Shown here in pieces: positions 30,726 to 41,834 of a stretch of DNA of 64,000 bases. A program made the translations under genes and the position numbers. The notes beneath the pieces are model-generated. The model made no database searches. It saw only the letters and a program-made list of their open reading frames with translations, and was not told the DNA's origin. The stretch is from Amia ocellicauda (taxonomy: Eukaryota; Chordata; Actinopteri; Amiiformes; Amiidae): positions 248,001-312,000 of the forward strand of contig NW_027102663.1 of the NCBI RefSeq assembly GCF_036373705.1. Reading direction: 5' to 3'. The first letter of the stretch is position 1, and each line of letters begins with the position of its first letter.

Positions 30726-31291
30726 GCCTGCTGTGGGCTGGCCCTTTTCGTCCTGCTTGCCCTCGTGGTTCCCCAGAGGCGGTGGGTGTCTTTTCTTCAT
30801 TGGAGTGCCCGAAATCGGTGCTCTCAGAGCGTCCGTCCGTCGACAGGTTGAAATTGTAAACGCTGGTGTAGCCACTTTTAATTAAAATCTGATGATGATG
30901 ATGATGATGATGTTGTTGTTGTTGTTCTTGTTGTCATCGTGGTCGCCGTCATTATTATTGTTAAAGTAAAGCAGTAGTTAGATTTGTTGCTACCGTAAGG
31001 TGTAGAAGGCACAATAGCTCTGTGATTGTCTGATGGTGGCACAAGACGAGCAGCAGCTGTTTGAACAAGCCATTGAGCATCACCTTGTTGGGGTAAGTGT
31101 AAGTCTTGTCATAGCTCAGGGCATTCTTCCTTTAAAAGAGTTTCCAAAGTGTCCTGATGTGCCCTTGAGCAATGCAATATAGGTCAGTGAAAATAGAAAC
31201 CTTTATCTCACAGGCAGGCCCACGGGAAACGCCTGTGCGCGTTTTACCAGCCTGCTTCGATGGGAGCCAATCGAAACCCCAGGACAGGTTG

Positions 31292-31364
31292 GTTTCTGTA
31301 GTGTAGTGGCTATCATGTTCGCCTCACACGCGAGAAGTCCCTGGTTCGAAACTGGGCGGAAACA
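31292..31364 (+). tRNA. tRNA-Val(CAC), degenerate
   Basis: Duplicate of 21647-21719 with the same weakened stems; probably a pseudogene. Confidence 0.55.
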
Positions 31365-32259
31365 ACCCGCGGTGCACGCGTGCCAGTGCCGTGTTACCCG
31401 TCCTCATCTCTCTGCCCCATGGCCGGCCGTCGTTTTCTCTTCCTCGGAGTGGCAAGAAATCCTGACCTTGAGAACAAATGATCGCAGAAGGGTAGCTTTG
31501 CGAGGCGCTGGAACTGACACTTTTAAAATCGATACATGTCGTTGCTGTTGCAATACGACCGTAGCAGGATCGGTGACATTGCTGTTACTCTTATGTAATT
31601 GAAGGCGCAAAATAGCTCTGATAGTCTGGTGGTGACGGAAGACCACCAGCCGTTTGAACAAGCCATTCAGCATCACCTTGTTGGGCTAAGTGCAGGCACT
31701 GTCTGATCGCAGGGCGTCCTGCCTTTGAAAGAGTTTCCGAAGTATCCCGAAATCGGTGCACTCAGAGCGTCCGTCCGTCGACAGGTTGAAATTGTAAACG
31801 CTGGTGTAGCCACTTTTAATTAAAATCTGATGATGATGATGATGATGTTGTTGTTGTTCTTGTTGATGTTGTTGTTGTTGTTGTTGTTCTTGTTGTCGTC
31901 GTAGTCGCCGTCGCCGTCATTATTAATGTTAAAGTAAAGCAGTAGTTAGATTTGTTGCTACCGTAAGGTGCAGAAGGCACAATAGCTCTGTGATTGTCTG
32001 ATGGTGGCACAAGACGAGCAGCAGCTGTTTGAACAAGCCATTGAGCATCACCTTGTTGGGGTAAGTGTAAGTCTTGTCATTGCTCAGGGCGTTCTTCCTT
32101 TGAAAGAGTTTCCAAAGTGTCCTGATGTGCCCTTGAGCAATGCAAAATAGGTCAGTGAAAATAGAAACCTTTATCTCACAGGCTGGCCCACGGGAAACGC
32201 CTGTGTGCGTTTTACCAGCCGGCTTCGATAGGAGTTATTCGAAACACCAGGACGGGTTG

Positions 32260-32332
32260 GTTTCCGTAGTGTAGTGGCTATCACGTTCGCCTAACGCACG
32301 AAAGGTCCCCGGTTTGAAACCGGGCGGAAAGA
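32260..32332 (+). pseudogene. tRNA-Val(AAC) pseudogene
   Basis: Duplicate of 22609-22681, with the same altered B box and acceptor end. Confidence 0.7.
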
Positions 32333-32796
32333 GCCTGCTGTGGGCCGGCCCTTTTCGTCCTGCTTGCCCTCGTGGTTCCCCAGAGGCGGTAGGTGGCTTT
32401 TCTTCATTGGAGTTCCCGAAATTGTTGGACTCAGAGCGTCCGTCCGTCGACAGGTTGAAATTGTAAACGCTGGTGTAGCCACTTTTAATTAAAATCTGAT
32501 GATGATGTTATTGTTCTTGTTGTTGTTGTTGTTGTTCTTGTTTTTCTTTTTGTCGTCGTGGTCGCCGTCATTATTATTGTTAAAGTAAAGCTACCGTAAG
32601 GTGTAGAAGGCACAATAGCTCTGTGATTGTCTGATGGTGGCACAAGACGAGCAGCAGCTGTTTGAACAAGCCATTGAGCATCACCTTGTTGGGGTAAGTG
32701 TAAGTCTTGTCATAGCTCAGGGCGTTCTTCCTTTGAAAGAGTTTCCAAAGTGTCCTGATGTGTCCTTGAGCAATGCAAAATAGGTCAGTGAAAATA

Positions 32797-33981
32797 CACT
32801 CACCTAAAGGATTATTAGGAACACCATACTAATACTATGTTTGACACCCTTTCGCCTTCAGAACTGACTTAATTCTACGTGGCATTGATTCAACAAGGTG
32901 CTGAAAGCATTCTTTAGAAATGTTGGCCCATATTGATAGGATAGCATCTTGCAGTTGATGGAGATTTGTGGGATGCACATCCAGGGCACGAAGCTCCCGT
33001 TCCACCACATCCCAAAGATGCTCTATTGGGTTGAGATCTGGTGACTGTGGGGGCCAGTTTAGTACAGTGAACTCATTGTCATGTTCAAGAAACCAATTTG
33101 AAATGATTCAACCTTTGTGACATGGTGCATTATCCTGCTGGAAGTAGCCATCAGAGGATGGGTACATGGTGGTCATAAAGGGATGGACATGGTCAGAAAC
33201 AATGCTCAGGTAGGCCGTGGCATTTAAACGATGCCCAATTGGAACTAAGGAGCCTAAAGTGTGCCAAGAAAACATCCCCCACACCATTACACCACCACCA
33301 CCAGCCTGCACAGTGGTAACAAGGCATGATGGATCCATGTTCTCATTCTGTTTACGTCAAATTCTGACTCTACCATCTGAATGTCTCAACAGAAATCGAG
33401 ACTCATCAGACCAGGCAACAACTGTCCAATTTTGGTGAGTTTGTGCAAATTGTAGCCTCTTTTTCCTATTTGTAGTGGAGATGAGTGGTACCCGGTGGGG
33501 TCTTCTGCTGTTGTAGCCCATCCGCCTCAAGGTTGTACGTGTTGTGGCTTCACAAATGCTTTGCTGCATACCTCGGTTGTAACGAGTGGTTATTTCAGTC
33601 AAAGTTGCTCTTCTATCAGCTTGAATCAGTCGGCCCATTCTCCTCTGACCTCTAGCATCAACAAGGCATTTTCGCCCACAGGACTGCCGCATACTGGATG
33701 TTTTTCCCTTTTCACACCATTCTTTGTAAACCCTAGAAATGGTTGTGCGTGAAAATCCCAGTAACTGAGCAGATTGTGAAATACTCAGACCAGCCCGTCT
33801 GGCACCAACAACCATGCCACGCTCAAAATTGCTTAAATCACCTTTCTTTCCCATTCAGACTTTCAGTTTGGAGTTCAGGAGATTGTCTTGACCAGGACCA
33901 CACCCCTAAATGCATTGAAGCAACTGCCATATGATTGGTTGGTTATTGAACAGGTGTTCCTAATAATCCTTTAGGTGAGTG
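32797..33981 (-). mobile_element. Tc1/mariner-type DNA transposon, copy 2
   Basis: Same site, same TA flanks and same length as 23146-24330. It arrived by duplication of the host block, not by a second transposition. Confidence 0.95.
32835..33854 (-). pseudogene. Tc1-type transposase, inactivated, copy 2
   Basis: Same 340-codon frame and the same two in-frame TGA codons as copy 1 (here at 33357-33359 and 33108-33110). Only isolated base differences were noticed, for example near 33242. The inactivation therefore predates the duplication. Confidence 0.93.
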
Positions 33982-34079
33982 TAGAAACCTTTATCTCACA
34001 GGCTGGCCCACGGGAAACGCCTGTGCGCGTTTTACCAGCCGGCTTCGATGGGAGCCATTCGAAACACCAGGACAGGTCG

Positions 34080-34152
34080 GTTTCCGTAGTGTAGTGGCTA
34101 TCACGTTCGCCTCACACGCGAAAGGTCCCTGGTTCGAAACCGGGCGGAAACA
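34080..34152 (+). tRNA. tRNA-Val(CAC)
   Basis: Duplicate of 24429-24501; all stems pair. Polinton D starts 24 bases downstream. Confidence 0.85.
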
Positions 34153-34176
34153 ACCCGCGGTGCATGCGTGCTAGTG

Positions 34177-34539
34177 CACACAGTGCTGACCACAAGTGAA
34201 GGTCTGAAGACTTTGTACTTGACGACCGCTGTAAATGGTTTCTTGACAGTTGTTGAGCAGAAAGTTATTGATCTTCCGAGGGAAAGGTCTGAAATCCGGG
34301 GGGTTTGCATAGGAATCAAAAAATTCACCACGGTGGTCCTCCCTTAGATAAATAGCCAGCCAATGTTCTCCGGGCATATTTTTAGGGTGTGTGTTGATTA
34401 TGTACATTGCAGGTAAATTCTTGATCTTAAATTTAGGCAGCTGATCGCAGGCGTAGACTCCTTGAAACAGTTTCCGTGAGCCGGCCAGGGCATTCATGAT
34501 GTGGTTGAGCTCTCTGGTGTTCATTTTAATAATAATCAT
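34177..34539 (-). pseudogene. Polinton protease, partial, copy D
   Basis: N-terminal part only, as in C. Confidence 0.75.
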
Positions 34540-35841
34540 ACGGAACGTTTCTCCTCTGATTCACCTCAATAATGTTGTCAAACACAGCATACACGACCAT
34601 ATTTACAGTGTGTGGTAGAGGCTGCTTGAAACGCATCTCCAAACGCATATTGCCCGTCTTCATCAGTGAAATATGTTGTCCACACTCTTCGTCAGGGGTC
34701 AGGTTGAAACCATACAGGGTGTAACCGCTGCAGTATTCCCGGCGATCGATCAGCAGAGTTTGATCCTTGAGATGGCGACCCGTAGCCAGTACTAGACTGT
34801 AATATTCACGAACCGCATTGCCGTTTTCAAAGTCAGGTTGAAAAGGTCTGGATGGAACCTGCACACCATCGACGTACAATGCTATAAATTCCGCGTTATA
34901 ATGTTTAAAGTTAAAGGTGTTCTTGTTGTAAACCCCGGTAAATGCATCATTATCCACGAGACCTATAATAACCTGTTTTGGGAGCTGTCCTAGAAACAGA
35001 TTTTCCTGGTTCATCACCCGTGTCCCTGCGGGGATACTGTGGACTTTCATATAGACTCTTTCGATCGGGTACTTGGCGTTTGCCGTCACTAACGCCAGCG
35101 CGTGTCCTAGTTTAACCGCCGGGGAGACGGACACTTATTTCACAAACAGCGAGGCCGATAATATGGTCAGTTTATATTTTTCCGTATCAGGGGTCATCAG
35201 ACAAAAAGCACTTTTACTACGGATCATTTTAATTTTAATGTCTACCCCGTTGAGCATGAGTTTTTCTTGGAAAAATATGTCTGCATGGATATGCCCCATT
35301 AGCTCAAAGGTCCTCCCTTCTGTTGAAGAGGCCGATCTTTTTTGCAAACCCTTATTGAGTCCCTCTGGATCCTTGTCGTCCATAGCTTCCGGGATGTCTT
35401 TGAAGAGAAGGCCGGGGCTGAACTGTTTGCTTAGGGTCTCCTCACTATAATTAAGGATACACTCCATCATGACTCTATAGGGGTAAGTATTGCTGCTTTG
35501 ACTAATGAGCCGATCTCCCAGGGTCACATCCACCTGTGAAAACATGGTGGCCACCGGGTAATTGATTAATTGATGACCCCAGCGTTGGCCGTCTTCTCGA
35601 TTGCATCGCCATCCTAATCAGTCACTTTACAGTTCATTAAAATAAATGTGTTATTCAAATCAATATAATCCTCGCCATTGCCAGCTATAAAAAACTCCAG
35701 AGGGGCCGTGTCTGAAATTGCAGAAAGAGGGGGAATCTCTACATATATGATCTGATCTATACTCGTTTGAGTGTATGGAACTGTAAACAGATCCAGTTCT
35801 GATTTGACGCATTCTTCCGATAGACTGTTGACAAAAGACAT
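34526..35841 (-). pseudogene. Polinton major capsid protein, copy D
   Basis: Near-identical to the C copy; broken, a few breaks. Confidence 0.85.
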
Positions 35842-35843
35842 GT

Positions 35844-36332
35844 TTAAAAGATGTATCCTGAGGCTCTATTTTTCTTTCTTTGAGACTTTCTTTTTGCAGG
35901 TTTTTTCTTGTGCTGCTTCCTTCTCCGAGTGTTTCCACGATATGTTGGAGAATGAGAGATTCTTCGTTTTTTGTTAGCCACGGATCTTCGTCGCCCTGGT
36001 GGACACATGCTGTTTCTTCTTTTACCCCCCCTCCTCGCCATTACCATGAGACCCGAACCCTCCTGATGCTCATGGCTAGCTGCCCGGTTCATAACATTGG
36101 TGAACACGTCACTAACAATATTTTTAGCCGCTGATTTCAAGTGGGGTCTGGCTATAGCAAAGCCTCTCTTAAGCAGGGGTACGGCCATTCTAAAGAGACC
36201 ATGAAAGAGTCCTCCTAGACCGGCGCCATACATTGTGGGGGCTCCTACAAAACCGGGCAAGCCGTTCCCGGCTTGCATCTTGTAATAATCCACATAGGCG
36301 CTAGGATCTACATAACCCCTCGAGGTAGCCAT
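35844..36332 (-). CDS. Polinton basic core-like protein, copy D
   Basis: Open 162-residue frame, the same as the C version at 26193-26681. Confidence 0.65.
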   Translation of the reverse strand: MATSRGYVDPSAYVDYYKMQAGNGLPGFVGAPTMYGAGLGGLFHGLFRMAVPLLKRGFAIARPHLKSAAKNIVSDVFTNVMNRAASHEHQEGSGLMVMARRGGKRRNSMCPPGRRRSVANKKRRISHSPTYRGNTRRRKQHKKKPAKRKSQRKKNRASGYIF

Positions 36333-36333
36333 T

Positions 36334-37180
36334 TTAATAATGTACAAACTGTTTCAGGGGTCGAAAATGTAGTTTGACAATAACTTTACTGAAGCGGAAG
36401 GGTACGTTGATATTCTGATCCGATTTTACTTCGATCGTGATGTTGTCAAATTGGGTCTTTGAGACTGGTACGTAGTGTGGCTTGTCATAAGTAATTGTGA
36501 CCATGTCATTGCTTTTACCTTTAATAAGTACATTTCTCAAAAGGGGGACATAACTATCCCCGACCCTCTGGTGGGTTATGATATCCGTATACACATAAAG
36601 AGTGTAAAAGCCGCCCCACCACTTCTGAGAACCTGCTCTCTGTGTCAGAATAGATCCCAAATATACGCCCCAGTTGGCCGCTGGTTTGAATGCTAATACC
36701 TGGTTTTGACACCTTGTACACTCTGTTTTTAATAGGGTTGTAATATAGCTTGATGTTGGGGGTGCCTTCTGAGAACTGTTTATGCATCTCATCTAATATT
36801 TTATCCACATTGTCATAATAACCTCCTTGTATCGTGAATGTCCATTGACTCTTTTTAACATCATCAAAAATGGCGAAGGTGGCATCCTTATCTTGTAAAA
36901 CAGCCCAAGTGTAAGGATACTGTATTTCCGCCAACCCCACTTCCCACGACCCCCTTAGATCTATAGATTTTCCAAATTGTACCGTGTAACTGGATATTTC
37001 ATTTTTAGGGTATATATCGAGAGAGGCGTTACTGGGTAGAGTCACGTAGAAGCCTCCTGATTCCATCTTGAGTATCGAAAGTAATGCCCACAACACACCC
37101 GCGGGCAAGTTGTTATAAGGATTGAATATCGCAAACCTGTTGTTCCGGGACCCAACTATTGAACTTTTCAGGCCATCCAA
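36334..37180 (-). pseudogene. Polinton penton-like minor capsid protein, copy D
   Basis: Near-identical to the C copy; broken, about one break. Confidence 0.72.
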
Positions 37181-38222
37181 GCCATTTCATCAACACATAT
37201 TTTTTCCGGTTCTGGGTTTTTTCAGCTAATATCTTTTCAACTCTGTATACACTGTCTTTACCCACAATAATTTTTTGTAACTCGGCTTCGTAAAACGTTC
37301 CTTCTATATCCTCCCCGTCATAGTCTTTTAACCGGTACACGGGTGGGTCTCTAGCCAACTGTTCGGTAACTGTAAAATATTCGTCAGAAAATGTTTCTTC
37401 ATAACCTTTGGCAAAAGTACTCCTTAGCTTTGAAACGCGAACCACATCACCGATGTTGAACTTATAAGTAGTTTTTCCCTTCTTAATAAATGGTCCGTAT
37501 AATTTTTTATAGACCTTAAAAGAATTACTTTGATCAACATCTTTAGGCTTCATTTTAATACTGGTGTGATACCCTTGGTTGTAAGCATCGATAAAATCCT
37601 GAACTTTATCAAAATACTTGAACGTGTTGACCGCTGTAAAATATCTCCACATTTTGGTCTTTATGGTGCGGTTAAACCTCTCCACTACCGATGCCCTAAG
37701 CTCATTACCGGTGGTGAAATGATGTATTTTGTGTCTCTTCAGTAGATTCTGAAATTCTCTGTTGAGAAACTCTTTTCCTTTATCAGTCTGCAGTTTTTTA
37801 GGACATCGACCCTGGGACAATATATCCTCAAAGGCCCTTGTCACCGCCCGACCTGTTTTATTATGTAGAATGCGAGCCCAGGCATATTTTGATAACACAT
37901 CGATACACATCAACATCAATTTGTGACCATTGTTATGTTTTGATAAATTTGACATATCGACTAGATCCATTTGCCATTGTGAGTCTATGTCAGTTGCATA
38001 TACGCGGTTTCTTTTAAAGTTAATCCTGAGAGGTTTATGTTAGGTATAGGCGTCTTGTTCCCGTAACCATTCTGAAACAACCACATCATTAACCTTCACT
38101 CCGGCCTCAGCGAGTCCTCTTTAAAAACCCTTCTTACCCGCCAAACCCCCAATCTTGGCTGGGTTGTAGTATAGTTCCTGCATTTGGGGAGCTTGCCGAG
38201 TCATTCTGTCAAATAACCACAC
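37113..38222 (-). pseudogene. Polinton chromodomain integrase, copy D
   Basis: The core and chromodomain are open for 285 residues and match C. Broken, a few breaks overall. Confidence 0.85.
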
Positions 38223-38258
38223 AGACCCACACTATGCGCAAAGTTTTTATACAAGGTT

Positions 38259-38769
38259 TTTTATTCAACTTCAGGAGAGCAGATACCCCTTTTAAGACAT
38301 TTGAGAAAAGTATAACATACACAACAATTTTTTCTACGGTCCAGACAAAATGAAATCAGATGATTGGTTACTTGATCTATATCAACAAATATACCTGTTT
38401 CTTTATCTTGTAGGCACACACCTCAGTTACATATGTAAATAAAACAACATTATGACCTATTTTAAAATTAAACAGAGGTGTATTAAACATGCTCAGTAAA
38501 AGGTCATACAGATGTTGATGAAATGGCCTAATATCATTCTTGGCCCCCTTGAGCCCTTCATCCCAGTGTTCGTACCCCCCGGTCTTTGTTACAGCAGCCA
38601 TTCACTTTTCCAGGTTTGAAAGTTGATCCTCATCGATGGTTAAATCTGTAGAGAAAAGGCTCGCGTTGGCTACTTTTCTGTCAAGCACATGGTGTAATAG
38701 CGCTCTCAGGTTAGCTGCAGAGTGTTGATGACAGAACCAGTTGCAGAAGCAGTCCAGAACATTCCCCAT
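38259..38769 (-). pseudogene. Polinton candidate Bcl-2-like protein, copy D
   Basis: Has its own ATG at 38767-38769 (MGNVLDCF), as in A and E. The BH1-like stretch is present with small changes. Broken. Confidence 0.45.
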
Positions 38770-38781
38770 GTTCAAAGTCCC

Positions 38782-39625
38782 TTAGTTCAGGTCAGAGTCT
38801 GAATCAGTGGCGTAGATGTCGAATTCTTCGTCGCTGCCCCCAGCTTTAACTTCTTTACGGAAGAAATAAGCTTTTAGCTTGCCAGCGGTTTTTCTACTCG
38901 GCTCATCCAGGTCATTGAGCAGCTGCCCAAGTTTCTCTATTATAAACGGCTCCTTTTTCAGCTCCAGCAAAATCTCATCTATGATTTTCTGGACTTGTCC
39001 CACAGTGACATGTATGTGGGAGTAAGAGAGCGCCTTGATTAGTGTCGGTTTCAGCCACGGTTTGTTCAGTCTTCTGTAAAACACATTGAAATAGAACAGG
39101 AAATAGTAACGGTCTGGTTCAAACAAACAACTGTGTCTCAACTGACTGGGGTGATTCACTTCACACCCCCGACAGACTTCTTTCAGAGCTCGGTCGATGA
39201 GAGCACTCAGAATATACACCAGGGTGCTTTTAACCACTCTGCTTACTTGGTCACATACCCCGGGCATAAATCCTGCGTCTTCATCACGCCCCCGGGACAG
39301 TCCGATGCTCATTGGGTCGCCTGGTGGTTTGTGTTTCTCCATCCATTGGACTGACCCCCTCCTGAGACGCACAGACGGTAGACAGTTCGGCAAAATCGAG
39401 GCCCTCCATGAGCTCCAGAGGCTGGGGATCCCCGAGACTCATTTGGACATCCATCGCACCGCATGTTGTTTCGTCCTGAGGGACCGGGGTCTGAGGTCTT
39501 GGAGAGTAACCACAGTCAAAGGGTTCCAGAGTGTATACAAAATATGGGGAATAGAACCAGGGGTGATCCCGGGTTTGAAGAGGCCTGTAGAGCCTGTCGA
39601 CGTCCGCAGCTTTCGGGTAAGACAT
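38782..39625 (-). pseudogene. Polinton Cys/His-cluster ORF, copy D
   Basis: Same gene as 2918-3766. The Cys/His cluster and acidic tail are intact in a 203-residue open stretch. Broken, about one break. Confidence 0.65.
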
Positions 39626-39728
39626 TCTCTTTAATTTTAAACCATGAATGAATTGTTGCACCTTTTATCCTATCTCTTCACTACGTCACGACACACCGCC
39701 CTCTTAGAAGAGAGTAGCCCCTGAGCCG

Positions 39729-40133
39729 TCAGACCCCCCTCCAAAACCCCACACGTCGTCTGTCGTAGTTCTGCAAGCTTTCCCATTCACACCTTTCAAA
39801 ACCCTGAGTCGGAGACTCCATTTCGCATTCTCTTGGACCCTCTTGCAAGCCTTCTAGAGTCTTATCCACAAGCCCCAGATCTCTCCAGGCCATCACCTTC
39901 AACCAGTCCTCATAAGAGTATTCAATTACCGTCTCAAAAGGTTCCAACGTACCCTCCTTCTCTCCCAAAGCAAAAAGCTCCACTCCAACATAGCTGGGAT
40001 CCCTTTTAAAGCGGTAACCCCGTCGAGCCCCCCAGAACAACACCCAGGAGCGTTCAATCTTCAAATTGGTGAGTACAGGAACCCTTGCCCGGGATTGTTT
40101 CTTGCGGGGTTTCATGTTGATGTCGCTGGACAT
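39729..40133 (-). pseudogene. Polinton outermost right-arm ORF (PC4-like?), copy D
   Basis: 134-residue frame keeping the N-terminal basic region and the PC4-like block; shorter than in B and C, and the same form as in E. Confidence 0.55.
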
Positions 40134-40251
40134 GTTGAAGAAGCGGGATGTTTCAGATGCTGAGAATTAAAGAGGTATTGCCTAAAAGAAGCGCGGGTTC
40201 TTAAATAGAGAGGAGAGTTTCGGGGCGTTGCCTTCAGAGGGGTGGGGGTAT

Positions 40252-40436
40252 TTATGGGTGGCCTTGTTGTTCAGGGTTTTATGGGTGCACACTTTCTGAC
40301 GGATATGACGTAGGAATAATTAAGGAAATAACTCTACCTAAAATCACGCCCCCCAATTATGACGTAGGAATATTAATAAGCTTAGGGCATACGTCATAAC
40401 AAAATAGGCCGCGCCCAAAAAACCCTACTATCTACT
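40252..40436 (-). repeat. Right terminal repeat of Polinton D
   Basis: Same end as B and followed by CTTATG. Confidence 0.9.
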
Positions 40437-41113
40437 CTTATGTAGTTGAAGGCGCAGTATAGCTCTCATAGTCTGGTGGTGACGGAAGACCACCAGCCGT
40501 TTGAACAAGCCATTCAGCATCACCTTGTTGGGTTAAGTGCAGGCACTGTCAGAGCGCAGGGCGTCCTGCCTTTGAAAGAGTTTCCGAAGTGTCCTGATGT
40601 GCCCTTTAGCAATGCCAAACAGGTCTGTGAAAATGGCATCCTTTCGCCGCACTTCTCACAGCCTAGCCGACCTGAAACACCTGAGCCCGTTTTACCAGCA
40701 GGCTTTAACGGTAACCATTTGAAGCAAGAGGCAGCGGTGTCAGTTTCCGTAGTGTAGTGGTTATCACGTTCGCCTAACGCGCGAAAGGTCCCCGGTTCGA
40801 AACCGGGCGGAAACAGCCTACTGTGGGCTGGCCCTTTTCGTCATGCTTGCCCTCGTGGTTCCCCGGAGGCGGTGGGTGTCTTTTCTTCATTGGAGTGCCC
40901 GCAATCGATGCACTCAGAGCGTCCGTCCGTCGACAGGTTGAAATTGTAAACGCTGGTGTAGCCACTTTTAATTAAAATCTGATGATGATGATGATGATGA
41001 TGTTGTTGTTGTTGTTCTTGTTGTTGTTGTTCTTGTTGTCATCGTGGTCGCCGTCATTATTATTGTTAAAGTAAAGCAGTAGTTAGATTTGTTGCTACCG
41101 TAAGGTGTAGAAG
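40437..41113 (+). repeat. Host tRNA-Val tandem array, block 4
   Basis: One AAC-type unit: leader with the CTGGTGGT hairpin, tRNA-Val(AAC), 3' flank, and a TGA/TTG microsatellite at ~40980-41040. It then ends in GTAAGGTGTAGAAG directly against Polinton E. Confidence 0.85.
40743..40815 (+). tRNA. tRNA-Val(AAC)
   Basis: All stems pair and the D loop matches the standard tRNA-Val. Base 37, next to the anticodon, is G instead of the usual A. A T4 run lies ~20 bases downstream. Confidence 0.87.
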
Positions 41114-41834
41114 ACAACAGTTGGTATGGCGTGTGATATCAAAACATTCAGAATACTTTTAACCTATATAATTTATAAGCTTTGTAAAATAAACCCAAAT
41201 ATCTCTTTTGCGGGGATAAACGCTGTTCTGAGTAGTTTGTGACTTGTTTAATACCAAACAAAGCATCGCTATAAAAAAAAAAAAAAAAATCACTGTAAAA
41301 GCGCTAGTTATTTTTGATCTTTATAGTTATTTTCTAGGCTCAGGTTGTTTTTTAGCGCTTATAAAGGCCTGAAATATTCTTAGTGGTTGTTGACTATAGG
41401 TCTTGATGCTTAAAAATGTTTTTTTGAGAGACCAAAAGGTTCTAATAAAAGTTTAGAGTAGAGAGGAGAGAAATCGTCTCCATCTTGGTTTCTATTTGAA
41501 ATTTGATGCAGTGTCATTTTATTGGTTGGTTTTGATATGTTAATTGGTAACAGGGTGGCACAAAGGCCAGACCAGAACAATGCCTTACAAACAGATCCGG
41601 CATGTGGCCATCAGTATAAGTATGAAGGTCTGGTCTTCAGCTCGACAGACTCATACTGACCTTTCGATTTAAGACTAAAGATCAACAATGTCCGGAAACA
41701 ACATCAGCGATTCGATTTAAACGAGTTTTTAGGCAAGTCTTCAGATTATTTTCATTGACTCAGAGCGTGTTGTGTGCATGTATTGTAAATAAGGCTATAA
41801 CATCTGTTTTAAGTTCTGTAAAATTATTTTTCAA
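41114..41834 (+). other. Polinton E leader, no protein gene seen
   Basis: Matches ~5997-6716 of B, with an A tract near 41275, the TATA-like TATAAGTA (~41615) and the ATG MSGNNISDSI. Nothing else recognised. Confidence 0.6.

Larger units (their letters stand above)
30337..34176 (+). repeat. Host tRNA-Val tandem array, block 3 (duplicate of block 2)
   Basis: Collinear with 20692-24525 at an offset of 9,645-9,651 bases. The 6-base change comes from a small trinucleotide-region expansion near 31910. It includes the same four tRNA loci, the same shortened unit and the same Tc1 element. TGA/TTG microsatellites lie near 30891-30930, 31828-31895 and 32500-32545. Confidence 0.9.
34177..40436 (-). 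mobile_element. Polinton copy D, right arm only
   Basis: 6.3 kb. The left junction is identical to that of C, inside the protease gene. The right end is a complete terminal repeat plus CTTATG. The half nearest the protease is nearly identical to C, whereas the outer half resembles E and A in gene content, so D is a mosaic. Several breaks. Confidence 0.93.

Noticed and set aside
20692-40436. Treating near-identical blocks as certain biology
   Set aside because: Assembly duplication cannot be excluded from sequence alone. Small but real differences between blocks argue for true copies, so the claim is kept but flagged for read-depth testing.
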